A DNA stretch of 64,000 nt from Streptomyces sp. NRRL F-2664 (GCF_000719345.1 NZ_JOFX01000001.1:186001-250000), one strand, 5' to 3'. Shown: positions 1-9,914, numbered from the stretch's first letter. The notes: generated by a model from the letters alone, not told the origin. Translations and numbers: made by a program.

Positions 1-1
1 C

Positions 2-1486
2 GTCGAGGGCGTCAGCGGCACCGTCAGAATGCTCAGCACCCTGCGCCTGCGCTTCGACTACGGCCACGCCGTCCCCTGGGTGCGCCGCATCGACGGCGAG
101 CGGGTCGCCGTCGCCGGGCCCGACTCCGCCTGGTTCCGCAGCGAACCCCCGGTGCGCACCTGGGGCGAGGACAACAGCACCCGCTCCCAGTTCCCGGTCA
201 CCGCCGGCCGCCGCGTCGCCTTCGTCCTGACCTGGCACCCCTCGCACGAACCGCGTCCCGAACCCACCGACCCCATCGAGGCCCTGGAATGCAGCCTCTC
301 CGACTGGCGCGCATGGGCCTCCCTGTGCCGCTACGACGGCCCCCACAAGGAAGCGGTCGTCCGCTCCCTGATCACCCTCAAGGCCCTCACCTACGCCCCG
401 ACCGGCGGCATCGTCGCCGCCGCCACCACCTCCCTCCCCGAGGAACTCGGCGGCGTCCGCAACTGGGACTACCGCTACTGCTGGCTGCGCGACTCCACTC
501 TCACCCTCGGCTCCCTCCTCACCAGCGGCTTCCTCGACGAGGCCCGCGCCTGGCGCGAGTGGCTGCTGCGCGCGGTCGCCGGAGCCCCCGCCGACCTCCA
601 GATCATGTACGGGATCGCGGGCGAGCGCCGGATCCCCGAATGCGAACTCCCTTGGCTGCGCGGCTTCGCATCCTCCACGCCCGTCCGCGTCGGCAACGCG
701 GCCGTCGACCAGCTGCAACTCGACGTGTACGGGGAGGTCATCGACTCCCTGCACCTGGCCCGGTCCGCCGGCCTGCCCGCCGAGGCGCACTCCTGGCGCA
801 TCCAGCTCGCCCTCCTCGACTTCCTCGAACAGAACTGGCAGCGGCCCGACGAGGGCCTGTGGGAGGTCCGCGGCCCCCGCCGGCACTTCGTGCACTCCAA
901 GGTGATGGCCTGGGTGGCCGCGGACCGTGCGGTGCGGACGCTGGAGAGCGACCCCTCGCTGCCCGGCGAGGTGAACCGCTGGCGCGCCATGCGCGACGCC
1001 GTCCACCGCGACGTCTGTGACAAGGGCTTCGACCCCGAGCGCGGCACCTTCACCCAGTACTACGGCTCGCGCGAACTCGACGCGGCGACCCTGCTCATCC
1101 CCAGGGTGGGCTTCCTCCCGCCCGACGACCCCCGCGTCTGCGGCACGGTCGAGGCCGTACGCGCCGAGCTCGGCCGCAGCGGACTGGTGCGCCGCTACAG
1201 CACCGCCGACACCGACGACGGCCTGCCCGGCGACGAGGGCGCCTTCCTCGCCTGCTCGTTCTGGCTGGCCGACGCCCTGTACCTGACGGGCCGCGAGGAC
1301 GAGGCCCGCGCCCTCTTCGAACGGCTGCTGACGGTGTGCAACGACGTGGGCCTGCTCGCCGAGGAGTACGACCCCGTCTCCGGACGCCAACTCGGCAACT
1401 TCCCGCAGGCGTTCAGCCACGTCGCCCTGGTCAACACCGCACTGACCCTGGCCGGCATGGAAAAGCGGACGACCGAGGCGGGCTGA
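2..1486 (+). CDS. Glycoside hydrolase family 15 protein (glucoamylase/trehalase type), 5'-truncated by window edge
   Basis: The frame is open to the first bases of the window, so the N-terminal part of the gene lies outside; an internal ATG at 29 is not the true start. The visible ~490 residues are the end of the N-terminal beta-domain followed by the (alpha/alpha)6 barrel of GH15 enzymes. The family signature NWDYRYCWLRD (bases ~460-492) and the C-terminal LLAEEYDP segment, which carries the likely catalytic Glu, are intact. Family members hydrolyse alpha-glucosidic bonds, and in actinomycetes many of this cytosolic type are trehalases; the substrate cannot be decided here. The gene is followed after 5 bp by a membrane protein on the same strand, so the two may be co-transcribed. 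Confidence 0.9.
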   Translation, partial: VEGVSGTVRMLSTLRLRFDYGHAVPWVRRIDGERVAVAGPDSAWFRSEPPVRTWGEDNSTRSQFPVTAGRRVAFVLTWHPSHEPRPEPTDPIEALECSLSDWRAWASLCRYDGPHKEAVVRSLITLKALTYAPTGGIVAAATTSLPEELGGVRNWDYRYCWLRDSTLTLGSLLTSGFLDEARAWREWLLRAVAGAPADLQIMYGIAGERRIPECELPWLRGFASSTPVRVGNAAVDQLQLDVYGEVIDSLHLARSAGLPAEAHSWRIQLALLDFLEQNWQRPDEGLWEVRGPRRHFVHSKVMAWVAADRAVRTLESDPSLPGEVNRWRAMRDAVHRDVCDKGFDPERGTFTQYYGSRELDAATLLIPRVGFLPPDDPRVCGTVEAVRAELGRSGLVRRYSTADTDDGLPGDEGAFLACSFWLADALYLTGREDEARALFERLLTVCNDVGLLAEEYDPVSGRQLGNFPQAFSHVALVNTALTLAGMEKRTTEAG

Positions 1487-1491
1487 GGGAC

Positions 1492-2331
1492 GTGAAGCCA
1501 CCCCCGCAGCGCGCCGAAGGCGCAGGACCCTTCACCACCCGCGTCACCTGGCAGCGCCCCGAGGGCGACACCGTGGTGTGGGAGTCGCGGCCGGCCCGCA
1601 GACGCGGGACGCTCGCGGTCCGCGGCCCGGGAGAGGCGGCCGCCAGGCCCCGCACGGCCGATGCCGAGGCCCTCGGCCGGCTGCGCCGGCTCAACGGCAT
1701 CGCCTCGGCGGCGTTCGTCATCGGCGGCGCCCTCTTCGCCCTCGGCGCCGCCGTCGCCCAGTCCGGCCGGGGCACGGCCGAGAGCACCGCGATCTACTTC
1801 GCCGGAGGCCTGTTCTTCAACACCGGCGGCTACGTCTCGCTGCTCCAGGTCCTGAACGCCCCCCGGCACACCCCGCCGGACGGCCGGCTCACCACCCCGG
1901 CCTGGCGGTGGTGGGGGTACGAGCCGATGCGGCTGGACTGGCTCGGCACGTTCGCGCTGTTCGTCGGGACGCTCGTGTTCGGCGTCAACCTCCTGGACTC
2001 CTTCCTCCAAGGACTCACCGCCCAGCAGGCCAACCGGCTGGTCTGGACGCCCGACGTGATCGGATGCCTGCTCTTCCTGCTCTCGGGACACCTGGCGTTC
2101 GTCGAGATCTGCCACCGGCCCCGGCCCTGCCTGCGCTCGCGCAGCCTCGGCTGGTGGGTGGTCGCCGTGAACCAGTTCGGCTCGGTGCTCTTCATGGTCT
2201 CGGCCCTGGCCGCCTTCACCCGGCCCGCCACCGGCAGCCTCGTCGACGCCGGCGTCGACGACTGGGGGACCCTGTGCGGCGCCCTGTGCTTCTCGGTCGG
2301 CGGTGTCCTCCAGGCCTACGAACGTCCCTGA
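1492..2331 (+). CDS. YrhK-like integral membrane protein
   Basis: A 279-residue protein from a GTG start; no well-spaced ribosome binding site is visible (GAGGGA sits almost against the GTG), so the start is uncertain. After a soluble basic N-terminus of ~70 residues there are about six hydrophobic segments, e.g. around ASAAFVIGGALFALGAAVA, AIYFAGGLFFNTGGY, LGTFALFVGTLVFGV, GCLLFLLSGHLAF and GALCFSVGGVLQAYE. The repeated small-residue pattern GGxLFxxGG resembles the YrhK domain of small membrane proteins. Function is unknown. It lies 5 bp after the GH15 gene and converges on the SpoIIE phosphatase. Confidence 0.6.
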   Translation: MKPPPQRAEGAGPFTTRVTWQRPEGDTVVWESRPARRRGTLAVRGPGEAAARPRTADAEALGRLRRLNGIASAAFVIGGALFALGAAVAQSGRGTAESTAIYFAGGLFFNTGGYVSLLQVLNAPRHTPPDGRLTTPAWRWWGYEPMRLDWLGTFALFVGTLVFGVNLLDSFLQGLTAQQANRLVWTPDVIGCLLFLLSGHLAFVEICHRPRPCLRSRSLGWWVVAVNQFGSVLFMVSALAAFTRPATGSLVDAGVDDWGTLCGALCFSVGGVLQAYERP

Positions 2332-2351
2332 GCCGCCCCACCGTTGGGCCG

Positions 2352-4481
2352 CTACGCCGTGAGGGACGCCAGCAGCAGGGCGATGTCGTCCGGCCGGTCG
2401 ACGGCGTTGCCGATCAGCCGGTCGGCGGTCTCGGTCAGCGGCCCCGGCGACCCCGAGGCCAGCGCCAGCCGCAGCCGCTCCACCCCCTCGTCGATGTCCG
2501 CGCCCGGCAGCTCCACCAGTCCGTCCGTGTACAGGGCGAGCACCGCGCCCGGCGCCAGCCGGAGCTCCGTGACCGGGTACGCGGCCTCCGGGTCGACGCC
2601 GAGCACCACCCCGCCCGCCAGGTCCAGCACCTCCGTCCGGCCCTCGGGGCGGCGCAGCAGCGGCTGCGGGTGCCCGGCCCGGACGGCCTGCGCGGAGCCC
2701 GACGCCGGGTCGAGCACCACGTAGCAGCAGCTGGCGAACTGACCCGGATCGAGGTCGATCAGCAGCCGGTTGGTGCCGCGTACCACCTGCTCCGGTGTGC
2801 TCCCGGCCAGCGCGAAGGCCCGTACCGCACTGCGGAGCTGGCCCATGGTCGCGGCGGCGGCCACCCCGTGGCCCTGGACGTCGCCGATGACGAGCGCCAG
2901 CCGGCCCGACCCGGTCTCCACCACGTCGTACCAGTCGCCGCCCACGTCCATGCCCGCGGAGCCGGGCAGGTAGCGGCCGACCGTCTCCACGTGCCGGCGC
3001 ACCGGCAGCCGGTGCGGCAGCAGCGCGGCCTGGAGCCCGTGGGCGAGCGCCGCCTCGCTGTCGTAGCGCCGGGCCCGGGCCAGGGCCTGCGCGATCAGCC
3101 CGGCCAGTGCGGTCAGCACCGTACGCTCCTCCGGGCTGAAGCCGCGCGGCGCGTCGAAGCCGAGGATGCACGAGCCGACCGGCCGGCCCGACGCGATCAG
3201 CGGCAGGAAGGCCCGCGCCCCGATGTCGGCGTCCAGCGGAATGCCCGGATAGGCGGCGGCCAGCCGCTGCATCGACTCGAAGAACAGCGGCCGGCCCGTG
3301 GTCAGCGTCTCGACGCCCGGCAGCCGGACATCGAGCGCGACCCCGTCGAACCGGTTGAGGAAGCCCTGCGGGAAACCGGTCTCCCACGCCAGGTGCAGAT
3401 GGCGCTCGTCGAGCAGGTAGATCGCGAGCTGGCGGCCGCCGAAGGCGGGCAGCAGCTCCTCGGTGACCACCGCGGACACCTGCCGGGCCGTCACCGCCTC
3501 GGTGAGGGCGATCGCCAGGGCGACCGGCCGGTACAGCGTCGACGCCCGGTCGGCCGGCGACCCGGGGCCCGTGTCCGCGTCGGCCGCCGGCGTGGTGGGC
3601 GCGTAGGCGGGCGGGTCGGCCGTACCGATCGTCACGGTCACCCCGTCCGCCGCCGGATAGAGGCCCACCGACAGCCACTCGCCCCCCGGTGGGTGGCGGC
3701 CGCGCCGCGCGGAGAAGTGCACCGGCTCCGACGACATGAAGACGGCCCGGAAGTGATCGTCGTAGGACGGGTGACCGAGCCACGGCACCGCCTCCCACAG
3801 CGGCCGCCCGTACAGCTGTCCGGAGGCGACGCCCAGCAGGTGCTGGGCCGCGGAGTTGACGAAGCCGATCCGGCCCTCCCGGTCTAGGGAGAGCACCGCC
3901 TGGGCGAGCCGGTCCACGGCGGCGCGGGCGCCCGCCGCGCCGGCCTCGGGCGCCGGCGCCGGCACGCCGACCGGGTCGCCGTCCCATGCCACCGGCTCCC
4001 CGGCCGACGACAGCGCTGCGAGGTCGCGCGCCAGGTCCTCCGCGGCCTCCCGCAGCCGCCTGCGGTCCCCGGGCCCGACCGGGACGCCGGGTGTGGCCGG
4101 ACGCAGCACCAGCAGGACGCCGAACCGCTCCTGTCCGGCGGTCACCGGCTCGTAGAGGGAGGCGAAGGGGAAAGGCAGTCCGGCGACCAGCTGCGGGAAC
4201 CGGCTCATCGCCGACGCGGCGTCCGTGAGGTGCACGGCCTGCCCCGAGCGGTAGGCCTCGGCGACCGGAAAGGGCCGGTTGACCTGCATCCGCCACCACG
4301 GCCGGAACAGCGGCAGCGGGAGCCCGGTGAACAGGGCCAGCTGCAGGAGCTCACCGGACCCCGAGCGCAGATAGACCCCGCCGGCGTATCCGCCCACGGC
4401 TTGCACGGCGCCCGCGGAGGCCCGCGCGAGCGCCCGGACCACCGCGTCGGTGGCGGCGCCCGCGCCGTCCGCTCTCGCCAT
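2352..4481 (-). CDS. GAF-PAS-GAF-SpoIIE (PP2C-type) protein phosphatase
   Basis: A 709-residue soluble signalling protein from ATG 4481 (a GTG one codon upstream is equally possible). The order is: N-terminal GAF-like sensor (~10-150), PAS domain (~185-300, with VLSLDREGRIGFVNSAA), second GAF (~310-460), and a C-terminal SpoIIE/RsbU-type PP2C phosphatase (~480-705). The phosphatase metal motifs are present: VGGDWYD, GDVQGHG, YTDGL and the final DDIALL. In Streptomyces such proteins dephosphorylate anti-anti-sigma factors in response to a bound ligand or redox signal. There is no kinase (RsbW-like) domain and no partner anti-sigma gene next to it, so its target must be encoded elsewhere. Confidence 0.9.
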   Translation of the reverse strand: MARADGAGAATDAVVRALARASAGAVQAVGGYAGGVYLRSGSGELLQLALFTGLPLPLFRPWWRMQVNRPFPVAEAYRSGQAVHLTDAASAMSRFPQLVAGLPFPFASLYEPVTAGQERFGVLLVLRPATPGVPVGPGDRRRLREAAEDLARDLAALSSAGEPVAWDGDPVGVPAPAPEAGAAGARAAVDRLAQAVLSLDREGRIGFVNSAAQHLLGVASGQLYGRPLWEAVPWLGHPSYDDHFRAVFMSSEPVHFSARRGRHPPGGEWLSVGLYPAADGVTVTIGTADPPAYAPTTPAADADTGPGSPADRASTLYRPVALAIALTEAVTARQVSAVVTEELLPAFGGRQLAIYLLDERHLHLAWETGFPQGFLNRFDGVALDVRLPGVETLTTGRPLFFESMQRLAAAYPGIPLDADIGARAFLPLIASGRPVGSCILGFDAPRGFSPEERTVLTALAGLIAQALARARRYDSEAALAHGLQAALLPHRLPVRRHVETVGRYLPGSAGMDVGGDWYDVVETGSGRLALVIGDVQGHGVAAAATMGQLRSAVRAFALAGSTPEQVVRGTNRLLIDLDPGQFASCCYVVLDPASGSAQAVRAGHPQPLLRRPEGRTEVLDLAGGVVLGVDPEAAYPVTELRLAPGAVLALYTDGLVELPGADIDEGVERLRLALASGSPGPLTETADRLIGNAVDRPDDIALLLASLTA

Positions 4482-4555
4482 CACACAGCCAGGATGCGCC
4501 CTCGGCGTCGGCATCGGCATCCCGGCCCCCGGGCCGCAGGAGCACCGCTGGACGC

Positions 4556-4584
4556 GGCGGGCCCCTCGTCCCGAAGGGCCCGCC
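4556..4584. repeat. 9-bp inverted repeat in the divergent intergenic region
   Basis: Perfect arms GGCGGGCCC and GGGCCCGCC separated by 11 bases, between the phosphatase (leftward) and the methyltransferase (rightward). There is no T-run, so it is not an obvious terminator; it could be an operator or a leader hairpin of the phosphatase transcript. Confidence 0.4.
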
Positions 4585-4746
4585 ACCGCCGCGGCCGCCG
4601 TGCCCGGCAGGGTCCGGACCGCCGCGATAGGCCGACCGCTTCCCTCGTCCGGGGGACGGACGGGTGTGCGCACCGCCACCCGCACGCGCCCCGGGGCACG
4701 ATACGCACGCGTCCCACCCCCCCGGCAGGCCACCGGAAGGCAGAGC

Positions 4747-5484
4747 ATGCGGTTCCAGTACGACACCATCGGCGAGCGCTACGCGGAATCCACCAGCACC
4801 GCGGCCTTCTCCGCGGCCGACACCTACACCCTGCACGGTGCCATCGACGCGCTCGGCGGACTGCGCGGCCTCGACGCCCTCGACCTGGCCTGCGGATACG
4901 GCTACAACACCCGGCTGCTGGCCCGCGGCGGAGCCCGGCGCACCGTCGGCGTGGACGTCTCGGAGGAGATGATCCGGCTGGCCCGCGCACACGAGGCGAC
5001 CAAGGACCGCCCCGACGTCGAGTACCTCGTCGCCGACGCGGCCGGACTGCCCGACCTCGGCCCCTTCGACGTCGCCACCGCCGCCTACGTCTTCAGCTAC
5101 GCCCCCGACCGCCGGACCCTGCACGCGATGTTCCGGTCCGTCCGCGCCAACCTGCGCGCCGGCGGCCGGCTGCTCGCCATCGTGCCGAACGCCGGTGCGT
5201 TCCCGCAGGTGGACTGGTCGCCGTACGGCGTCCGCATCCTCGACCGGGTCCGCGAAGGTGACGCGCCCCTGCTGAAGGCCCACTTCCTGACCGAGCCGCC
5301 CGTGCCGTTCGAGTTCCGCGAGTGGGCCCACGCCGACCTCGCCGAAGCCGCCGTGGAGGCGGGCTTCGTCACCGTCGGCTGGCAGCCGAACCGGACGCCG
5401 CCCGCAGACCCCGTACGCGACGAGGCGTACTGGACGGCGTACCGGGCATGGCCGATCAGCTCCCTCATGACCTGCACGGCCTGA
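4747..5484 (+). CDS. Class I SAM-dependent methyltransferase
   Basis: A 245-residue protein. ATG 4747 is preceded by GGAAGG six bases upstream, which fixes the start. It has a Rossmann methyltransferase fold: motif I LDLACGYGYNTRLLA, the acidic ribose-binding GVDVSEEMI at the end of strand 2, and the motif II region VEYLVADAAGLPDL. No transmembrane segment is visible. The acceptor substrate is unknown; the sequence resembles the ubiE/Methyltransf_11 type acting on small molecules. It is convergent with the esterase gene (21 bp between stops). Confidence 0.85.
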   Translation: MRFQYDTIGERYAESTSTAAFSAADTYTLHGAIDALGGLRGLDALDLACGYGYNTRLLARGGARRTVGVDVSEEMIRLARAHEATKDRPDVEYLVADAAGLPDLGPFDVATAAYVFSYAPDRRTLHAMFRSVRANLRAGGRLLAIVPNAGAFPQVDWSPYGVRILDRVREGDAPLLKAHFLTEPPVPFEFREWAHADLAEAAVEAGFVTVGWQPNRTPPADPVRDEAYWTAYRAWPISSLMTCTA

Positions 5485-5505
5485 TCGGTGCCGGGGGCCG
5501 CCTCG

Positions 5506-6414
5506 TCACAGTTCGGCCGCGGCCCTCACGAGCTCGACGATCCGGTCGCGGGCCGCCCGGCCCTCCGGCACCGGCAGCAGCGGGTACACGTGCGGCAGGC
5601 CCTCCGCCTCGTGGAACTCCACCTCGGTCCCCTCGGCACGGGCCCGGCGCACCAGTTCCCGGCTGTCCGGCGAGAGCACGTCCCTGGTCCCGCTGAACAC
5701 CGTCAGCGGCGCCAGCCCCCCGAAGGCGCCGCGCAGTGGGCTGACCAGGGGGTCCTCCACGGCCAGGGTCCCCGCGTACAGCCGCCCGGCCTCCGCCAGG
5801 CCCGCGCGGGCGAGCAGCGGATCGGCCTCCTCGATCGCCGCCTGGTCCGGATGGCTCATCGTCACGTCGAGCCAGGGCGAGACCAGCACGATCCGCGAAG
5901 GCTGCTCGCCGTCGCGGTCGCGCAGCCGCTGGGCGGCCGCCAGGGCCACTCCGGCTCCGGCCGAGTCGCCGATGAGTACCGTCCCGCCGTCACCGCCGCC
6001 CGCGATCAGGCCGCTCAGCAGGTCCGTGGCGACCGGAACGGTCCGGTCCGCGGTGCCGCGCGGGGCCAGGATGTAAGCAGGCACGACGACGCGCGCCCGG
6101 GCCCGCGTCACCAGCGTCCGCACCAGCTCCCAGTGCCGCCGCTCCAGCTCGCCCACGTAGCCGCCACCATGCACGTACAGCACATGCGCCGCCGGCTCTG
6201 CGCCCAGCGGAGACACGTCGTACACCGGCCAGGCGCCGACGAAGGTCCGGGAGATCTCCGCAACCCGCCCCAGGCGGCGCGGCGGCAGGTGCGACGCGGG
6301 TCGGCGGACCGCCGACGCCACCCGGTCGCGCACCGCCTCCGCGCTCGCGAACCGTCTTCGCCGCCCCACCGCGACCATGGCGACCGAAAGCGCCCTGCTC
6401 CGCAGACTCGGCAC
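5506..6414 (-). CDS. Alpha/beta-hydrolase, HSL-type esterase/lipase
   Basis: A 302-residue hydrolase of the hormone-sensitive-lipase group. The oxyanion-hole motif HGGGY, the nucleophile elbow GDSAGAG, the acid in RDVLSPDS and the catalytic His in LPHVYP are all present in order. I chose GTG 6414 because GGGGAGG lies at the right distance upstream; an upstream TTG at 6447 would add 11 poorly conserved residues. No convincing signal peptide, so probably cytoplasmic. It likely hydrolyses short- to medium-chain carboxylic esters. Confidence 0.85.
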   Translation of the reverse strand: MPSLRSRALSVAMVAVGRRRRFASAEAVRDRVASAVRRPASHLPPRRLGRVAEISRTFVGAWPVYDVSPLGAEPAAHVLYVHGGGYVGELERRHWELVRTLVTRARARVVVPAYILAPRGTADRTVPVATDLLSGLIAGGGDGGTVLIGDSAGAGVALAAAQRLRDRDGEQPSRIVLVSPWLDVTMSHPDQAAIEEADPLLARAGLAEAGRLYAGTLAVEDPLVSPLRGAFGGLAPLTVFSGTRDVLSPDSRELVRRARAEGTEVEFHEAEGLPHVYPLLPVPEGRAARDRIVELVRAAAEL

Positions 6415-6615
6415 GCCCCTCACCTCCCCTTTTCCCTGCCCCGTCAAGGGAGGAGCATAGGGGTGAGGACGCGCTCGTGAAGCTGCGCTGTCGGCCCGTT
6501 TAAGAAAGTCTAGATGGACTGATCACCACGGAGATCGGCAGATTGGTGCCCGTCACCGACGCCGTCCGAGCCCCGCACGCTCACGGCGCCCCGTTCCGCA
6601 TGCCTGGAGCCACCC

Positions 6616-7644
6616 ATGAAGGCACTCGTCAAGCACAAGGCCGAGCCCGGCCTCTGGCTCATGGACGTCCCGGAGCCCGAGTACGGCCCCGGCGACGTGC
6701 TGATCAAGGTGCTGCGCACCGGCATCTGCGGAACCGACCTGCACATCCGCTCCTGGGACGGCTGGGCGCAGGGCGCGATCCGGACCCCGCTCGTCCTCGG
6801 CCACGAATTCGTCGGCGAGGTCGCGGCGCTCGGCGCGGACGTGCGCGACATCGAGCTCCGTGCGCTGGTCAGCGGCGAGGGCCACCTGGTGTGCGGCAAG
6901 TGCCGCAACTGCCTGGCCGGCCGCCGCCACCTGTGCCGCAGCACGGTGGGGCTCGGCGTGGGCCGCGACGGCGCCTTCGCCGAGTACGTGGTCCTGCCCG
7001 CGCAGAACGTATGGGTGCACCGCACGGCCGTGGACCTGGACGTCGCCGCGATCTTCGACCCGTTCGGGAACGCCGTGCACACGGCGCTGTCCTTCCCGCT
7101 GGTCGGCGAGGACGTGCTGATCACCGGCGCCGGCCCCATCGGCATCATGGCGGCCGCCGTCGCCCGGCACGCCGGCGCGCGCAACGTCGTCATCACCGAC
7201 GTGAGCCCCGAGCGCCTGGAGATCGCCCGCAAGGCCGGCGCCACGCTCGCCGTGAACGTCGCCGAGTCCTCGATCGCCGCGGCGCAGGCACAGCTCGGCC
7301 TGCGTGAGGGCTTCGACATCGGCCTGGAGATGTCCGGGCGCGCCGAGGCGATGCGCGACATGATCGACAACATGACGCACGGCGGCCGGATCGCCATGCT
7401 CGGCCTGCCCGCGACGGAGTTCCCCGTGGACTGGGCGAAGGTCGTCACCTCGATGATCACGATCAAGGGCATCTACGGCCGTGAGATGTTCGAGACCTGG
7501 TACGCGATGACCGTGCTCCTGGAGGGCGGGCTCGACCTCAGCCCCGTCATTACCGGCCGCTACTCCCACCGCGACTTCGAGGCCGCCTTCGACGAGGCCG
7601 CGACCGCCCGCAGCGGCAAGATCATCCTGGACTGGACGGCGTAA
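6616..7644 (+). CDS. tdh: L-threonine 3-dehydrogenase
   Basis: A 342-residue zinc alcohol dehydrogenase of the medium-chain family. The catalytic-zinc motifs CGTDLH and GHEFVGEV, the four-cysteine structural zinc lobe ([15 protein letters not shown]), the NAD-binding [10 protein letters not shown] and the threonine-dehydrogenase hallmark [10 protein letters not shown] are all visible. It oxidises threonine to 2-amino-3-oxobutyrate with NAD+. The identity is strongly supported by the next gene, kbl, which cleaves that product, and by the LysR gene following. Length matches the bacterial Tdh family (about 340 residues). Confidence 0.95.
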   Translation: MKALVKHKAEPGLWLMDVPEPEYGPGDVLIKVLRTGICGTDLHIRSWDGWAQGAIRTPLVLGHEFVGEVAALGADVRDIELRALVSGEGHLVCGKCRNCLAGRRHLCRSTVGLGVGRDGAFAEYVVLPAQNVWVHRTAVDLDVAAIFDPFGNAVHTALSFPLVGEDVLITGAGPIGIMAAAVARHAGARNVVITDVSPERLEIARKAGATLAVNVAESSIAAAQAQLGLREGFDIGLEMSGRAEAMRDMIDNMTHGGRIAMLGLPATEFPVDWAKVVTSMITIKGIYGREMFETWYAMTVLLEGGLDLSPVITGRYSHRDFEAAFDEAATARSGKIILDWTA

Positions 7645-7688
7645 CGCCGCCGGACACCGCCGTCCGTCCCACCGAACCCTCTCCCTCC

Positions 7689-7730
7689 GGCCGGGCCCCG
7701 CACACCCTCCCCCCTCCGCGGGGCCCGGCC
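7689..7730 (+). promoter_or_regulatory. 13-bp stem hairpin between tdh and kbl
   Basis: Perfect arms GGCCGGGCCCCGC and GCGGGGCCCGGCC around a 16-base C-rich loop, in the 113-bp gap between the two genes and ending 27 bp before the kbl start. There is no U-tract. It may terminate or attenuate read-through, protect the tdh 3' end, or set the tdh:kbl ratio. Confidence 0.5.
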
Positions 7731-7757
7731 CCCTCCGCCGCACAAGGAGAACGCAGC

Positions 7758-8966
7758 ATGTTCGAGACCGTCCGCGACGACCTCCGCACCACCCTCGACG
7801 AGATCCGCTCCGCCGGCCTGCACAAGCCCGAGCGGGTCATCGGCACCCCGCAGAGCGCGGCCGTCGCCGTCACCGCGGGCGGCACCGCCGGTGAGGTGCT
7901 CAACTTCTGCGCCAACAACTACCTGGGGCTGGCCGACCACCCCGAGGTGATCGCCGCCGCGAAGGACGCCCTGGACCGCTGGGGCTACGGAATGGCCTCC
8001 GTCCGCTTCATCTGCGGCACCCAGGAGGTGCACAAGGAGCTGGAGGCGCGGCTGTCGGCCTTCCTCGGCCAGGAGGACACGATCCTCTACTCCTCCTGCT
8101 TCGACGCCAACGGCGGTGTCTTCGAAACGCTCCTCGGCGCCGAGGACGCGGTCATCTCCGACGCCCTGAACCACGCCTCCATCATCGACGGCATCCGCCT
8201 GTCCAAGGCCCGCCGCTTCCGCTACGCCAACCGCGACATGGCCGAGCTGGAGGCGCGCCTGAAGGAGGCCACCGAGGGCGGTGCCCGCCGCAAGCTGATC
8301 GTCACCGACGGCGTCTTCTCCATGGACGGCTACGTCGCCCCCCTCCAGGAGATCTGCGACCTGGCCGAGCGCCACGACGCCATGGTCATGGTCGACGACT
8401 CCCACGCCGTCGGCTTCGTCGGCCCCGGCGGCCGGGGCACCCCCGAGCTGCACGGCGTCATGGACCGCGTCGACATCATCACCGGCACCCTCGGCAAGGC
8501 CCTCGGCGGCGCCTCCGGCGGCTACGTCGCGGCGCGCGCCGAGATCGTCGAGCTGCTGCGCCAGCGCTCGCGCCCGTACCTGTTCTCCAACTCCCTGGCG
8601 CCGGTCATCGCCGCAGCCTCCCTCAAGGTCCTCGACCTGCTGGAGTCGGCCGGCGACCTGCGCGAACGCCTCGCCGCCAACACCGCTCTCTTCCGCACCG
8701 GCATGACCGAGGCGGGCTTCGAGATCCTGCCCGGCGACCACGCCATCGCCCCCGTGATGATCGGCGACGCGGCGGAGGCCGGCCGCATGGCCGAGCTGCT
8801 CCTGGAGCGCGGGGTCTACGTCATCGGCTTCTCCTACCCGGTGGTGCCCATGGGTGCGGCCCGTATCCGCGTCCAGCTCTCGGCGGCCCACTCCACGGCC
8901 GACGTCGAGCGCGCCGTGGCCGCCTTCGTCGACGCCCGCGCGGCGCTCGCCGCCGCTCGGGGCTGA
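7758..8966 (+). CDS. kbl: Glycine C-acetyltransferase (2-amino-3-ketobutyrate CoA ligase)
   Basis: A 402-residue PLP enzyme of the alpha-oxoamine synthase family. ATG 7758 follows AAGGAGA. Key motifs are NNYLG near the N-terminus, DSHAVGF (binding the pyridine ring) and [10 protein letters not shown] with the Schiff-base lysine. It converts 2-amino-3-oxobutyrate plus CoA to glycine and acetyl-CoA, completing the Tdh pathway. Full length for the family (about 398 residues), co-directional with tdh. Confidence 0.95.
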   Translation: MFETVRDDLRTTLDEIRSAGLHKPERVIGTPQSAAVAVTAGGTAGEVLNFCANNYLGLADHPEVIAAAKDALDRWGYGMASVRFICGTQEVHKELEARLSAFLGQEDTILYSSCFDANGGVFETLLGAEDAVISDALNHASIIDGIRLSKARRFRYANRDMAELEARLKEATEGGARRKLIVTDGVFSMDGYVAPLQEICDLAERHDAMVMVDDSHAVGFVGPGGRGTPELHGVMDRVDIITGTLGKALGGASGGYVAARAEIVELLRQRSRPYLFSNSLAPVIAAASLKVLDLLESAGDLRERLAANTALFRTGMTEAGFEILPGDHAIAPVMIGDAAEAGRMAELLLERGVYVIGFSYPVVPMGAARIRVQLSAAHSTADVERAVAAFVDARAALAAARG

Positions 8967-8978
8967 CATGATGGAGGG

Positions 8979-9893
8979 GTGATCGACCCCCGCCGGCTGC
9001 GCATCCTGCGGGCCGTGGCGGACCACCGTACGGTGACCGCCGCGGCCGCAGCCCTCTACCTCACCCCCTCCGCCGTCTCCCAGCAGCTCGCGGCGCTGGA
9101 ACAGGAGACGGGCCACACGCTGCTCACCCGCAGCGGCCGCGGCGTACGGCTGACCGCGGCCGGCGAGATCCTGGTCGGCCACGCCCACGAGGTACTGGCC
9201 CAGCTGGAACGGGCTGAGGCGGAACTCGCGGCGTACGCGGGAGGTACGGCCGGCGAGGTCACCGTGGCCGCCTTCGCCACCGGTATCGCCGAGGTGCTCG
9301 CCCCCGCCATCGCCCGCCTCGCGCTGGAGCAGCCGGGGATCCGGCTGCGGGTGCGCGACGCGGAGGGCGACCAGAGCCTGCCGCTGCTGCTGGACGGCGA
9401 GGCCGACCTCGCGCTCGCGGTCGAGTACCGCGGCGCTCCGGGCGCCGACGACGGCCGGCTCTCCGTCCTCCCGCTGTACGCGGAGCCCTTCGACGCGGTC
9501 CTGCCGGCGGGGCACCCGCTGGCCGACCTGCCCGCCGTGTCGCTGGCGGACCTGTCCGACGCGGACTGGGTGGGCCAGTACCCCGGCAACCCGTGCCACG
9601 ACGTGACCCTGCTCGCGTGCGAACTGGCCGGCTTCCAGCCGCGGTTCGCGCACTCCTCCGACGACTTCCGGGCCGTGACGGCGCTGGTCGGAGCAGGGGC
9701 GGGGGTGGCCCTCGTGCCGCGCTCCGCGCTGCGCGGCATGGACCTCAAGGAGGTGCAGGTCCGCCCGGTCACCGGGCCGGCCGCCACCCGCCGGGTCTTC
9801 GCGGCCACCCGCCGCGGTGCCGAGACCCACCCGCTCATCGCGCCCGTCCTGGCCGCCCTGCTGCGGGAGTCGGAGCGGCTGCCGGCCCACTGA
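8979..9893 (+). CDS. LysR-family transcriptional regulator
   Basis: A 304-residue protein beginning 12 bp after kbl. The N-terminal winged helix-turn-helix (residues ~3-62, with ALYLTPSAVSQQLAALEQE) is followed by a two-lobed substrate-binding domain (~88-290). Start GTG 8979 has GGAGGG almost abutting it, and it begins with the usual MIDPRRLRIL. Because it sits directly behind tdh-kbl on the same strand, it probably regulates threonine/glycine catabolism; the inducer is unknown. It converges with the DeoR gene, with only 21 bp between stops. Confidence 0.88.
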   Translation: MIDPRRLRILRAVADHRTVTAAAAALYLTPSAVSQQLAALEQETGHTLLTRSGRGVRLTAAGEILVGHAHEVLAQLERAEAELAAYAGGTAGEVTVAAFATGIAEVLAPAIARLALEQPGIRLRVRDAEGDQSLPLLLDGEADLALAVEYRGAPGADDGRLSVLPLYAEPFDAVLPAGHPLADLPAVSLADLSDADWVGQYPGNPCHDVTLLACELAGFQPRFAHSSDDFRAVTALVGAGAGVALVPRSALRGMDLKEVQVRPVTGPAATRRVFAATRRGAETHPLIAPVLAALLRESERLPAH

Positions 9894-9914
9894 GGGAGCC
9901 GGTGGAGGGGCCGT

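Noticed and set aside
4482..4769. 96-residue N-terminal extension of the SpoIIE phosphatase
   Set aside because: Crosses the divergent promoter region and the start of the methyltransferase; Arg/Pro-rich with no domain. ATG 4481 gives the natural GAF start.
7560..9890. 776-residue minus-strand open frame
   Set aside because: Antisense to kbl and the LysR gene, whose protein motifs are unmistakable; the frame has only low-complexity sequence.
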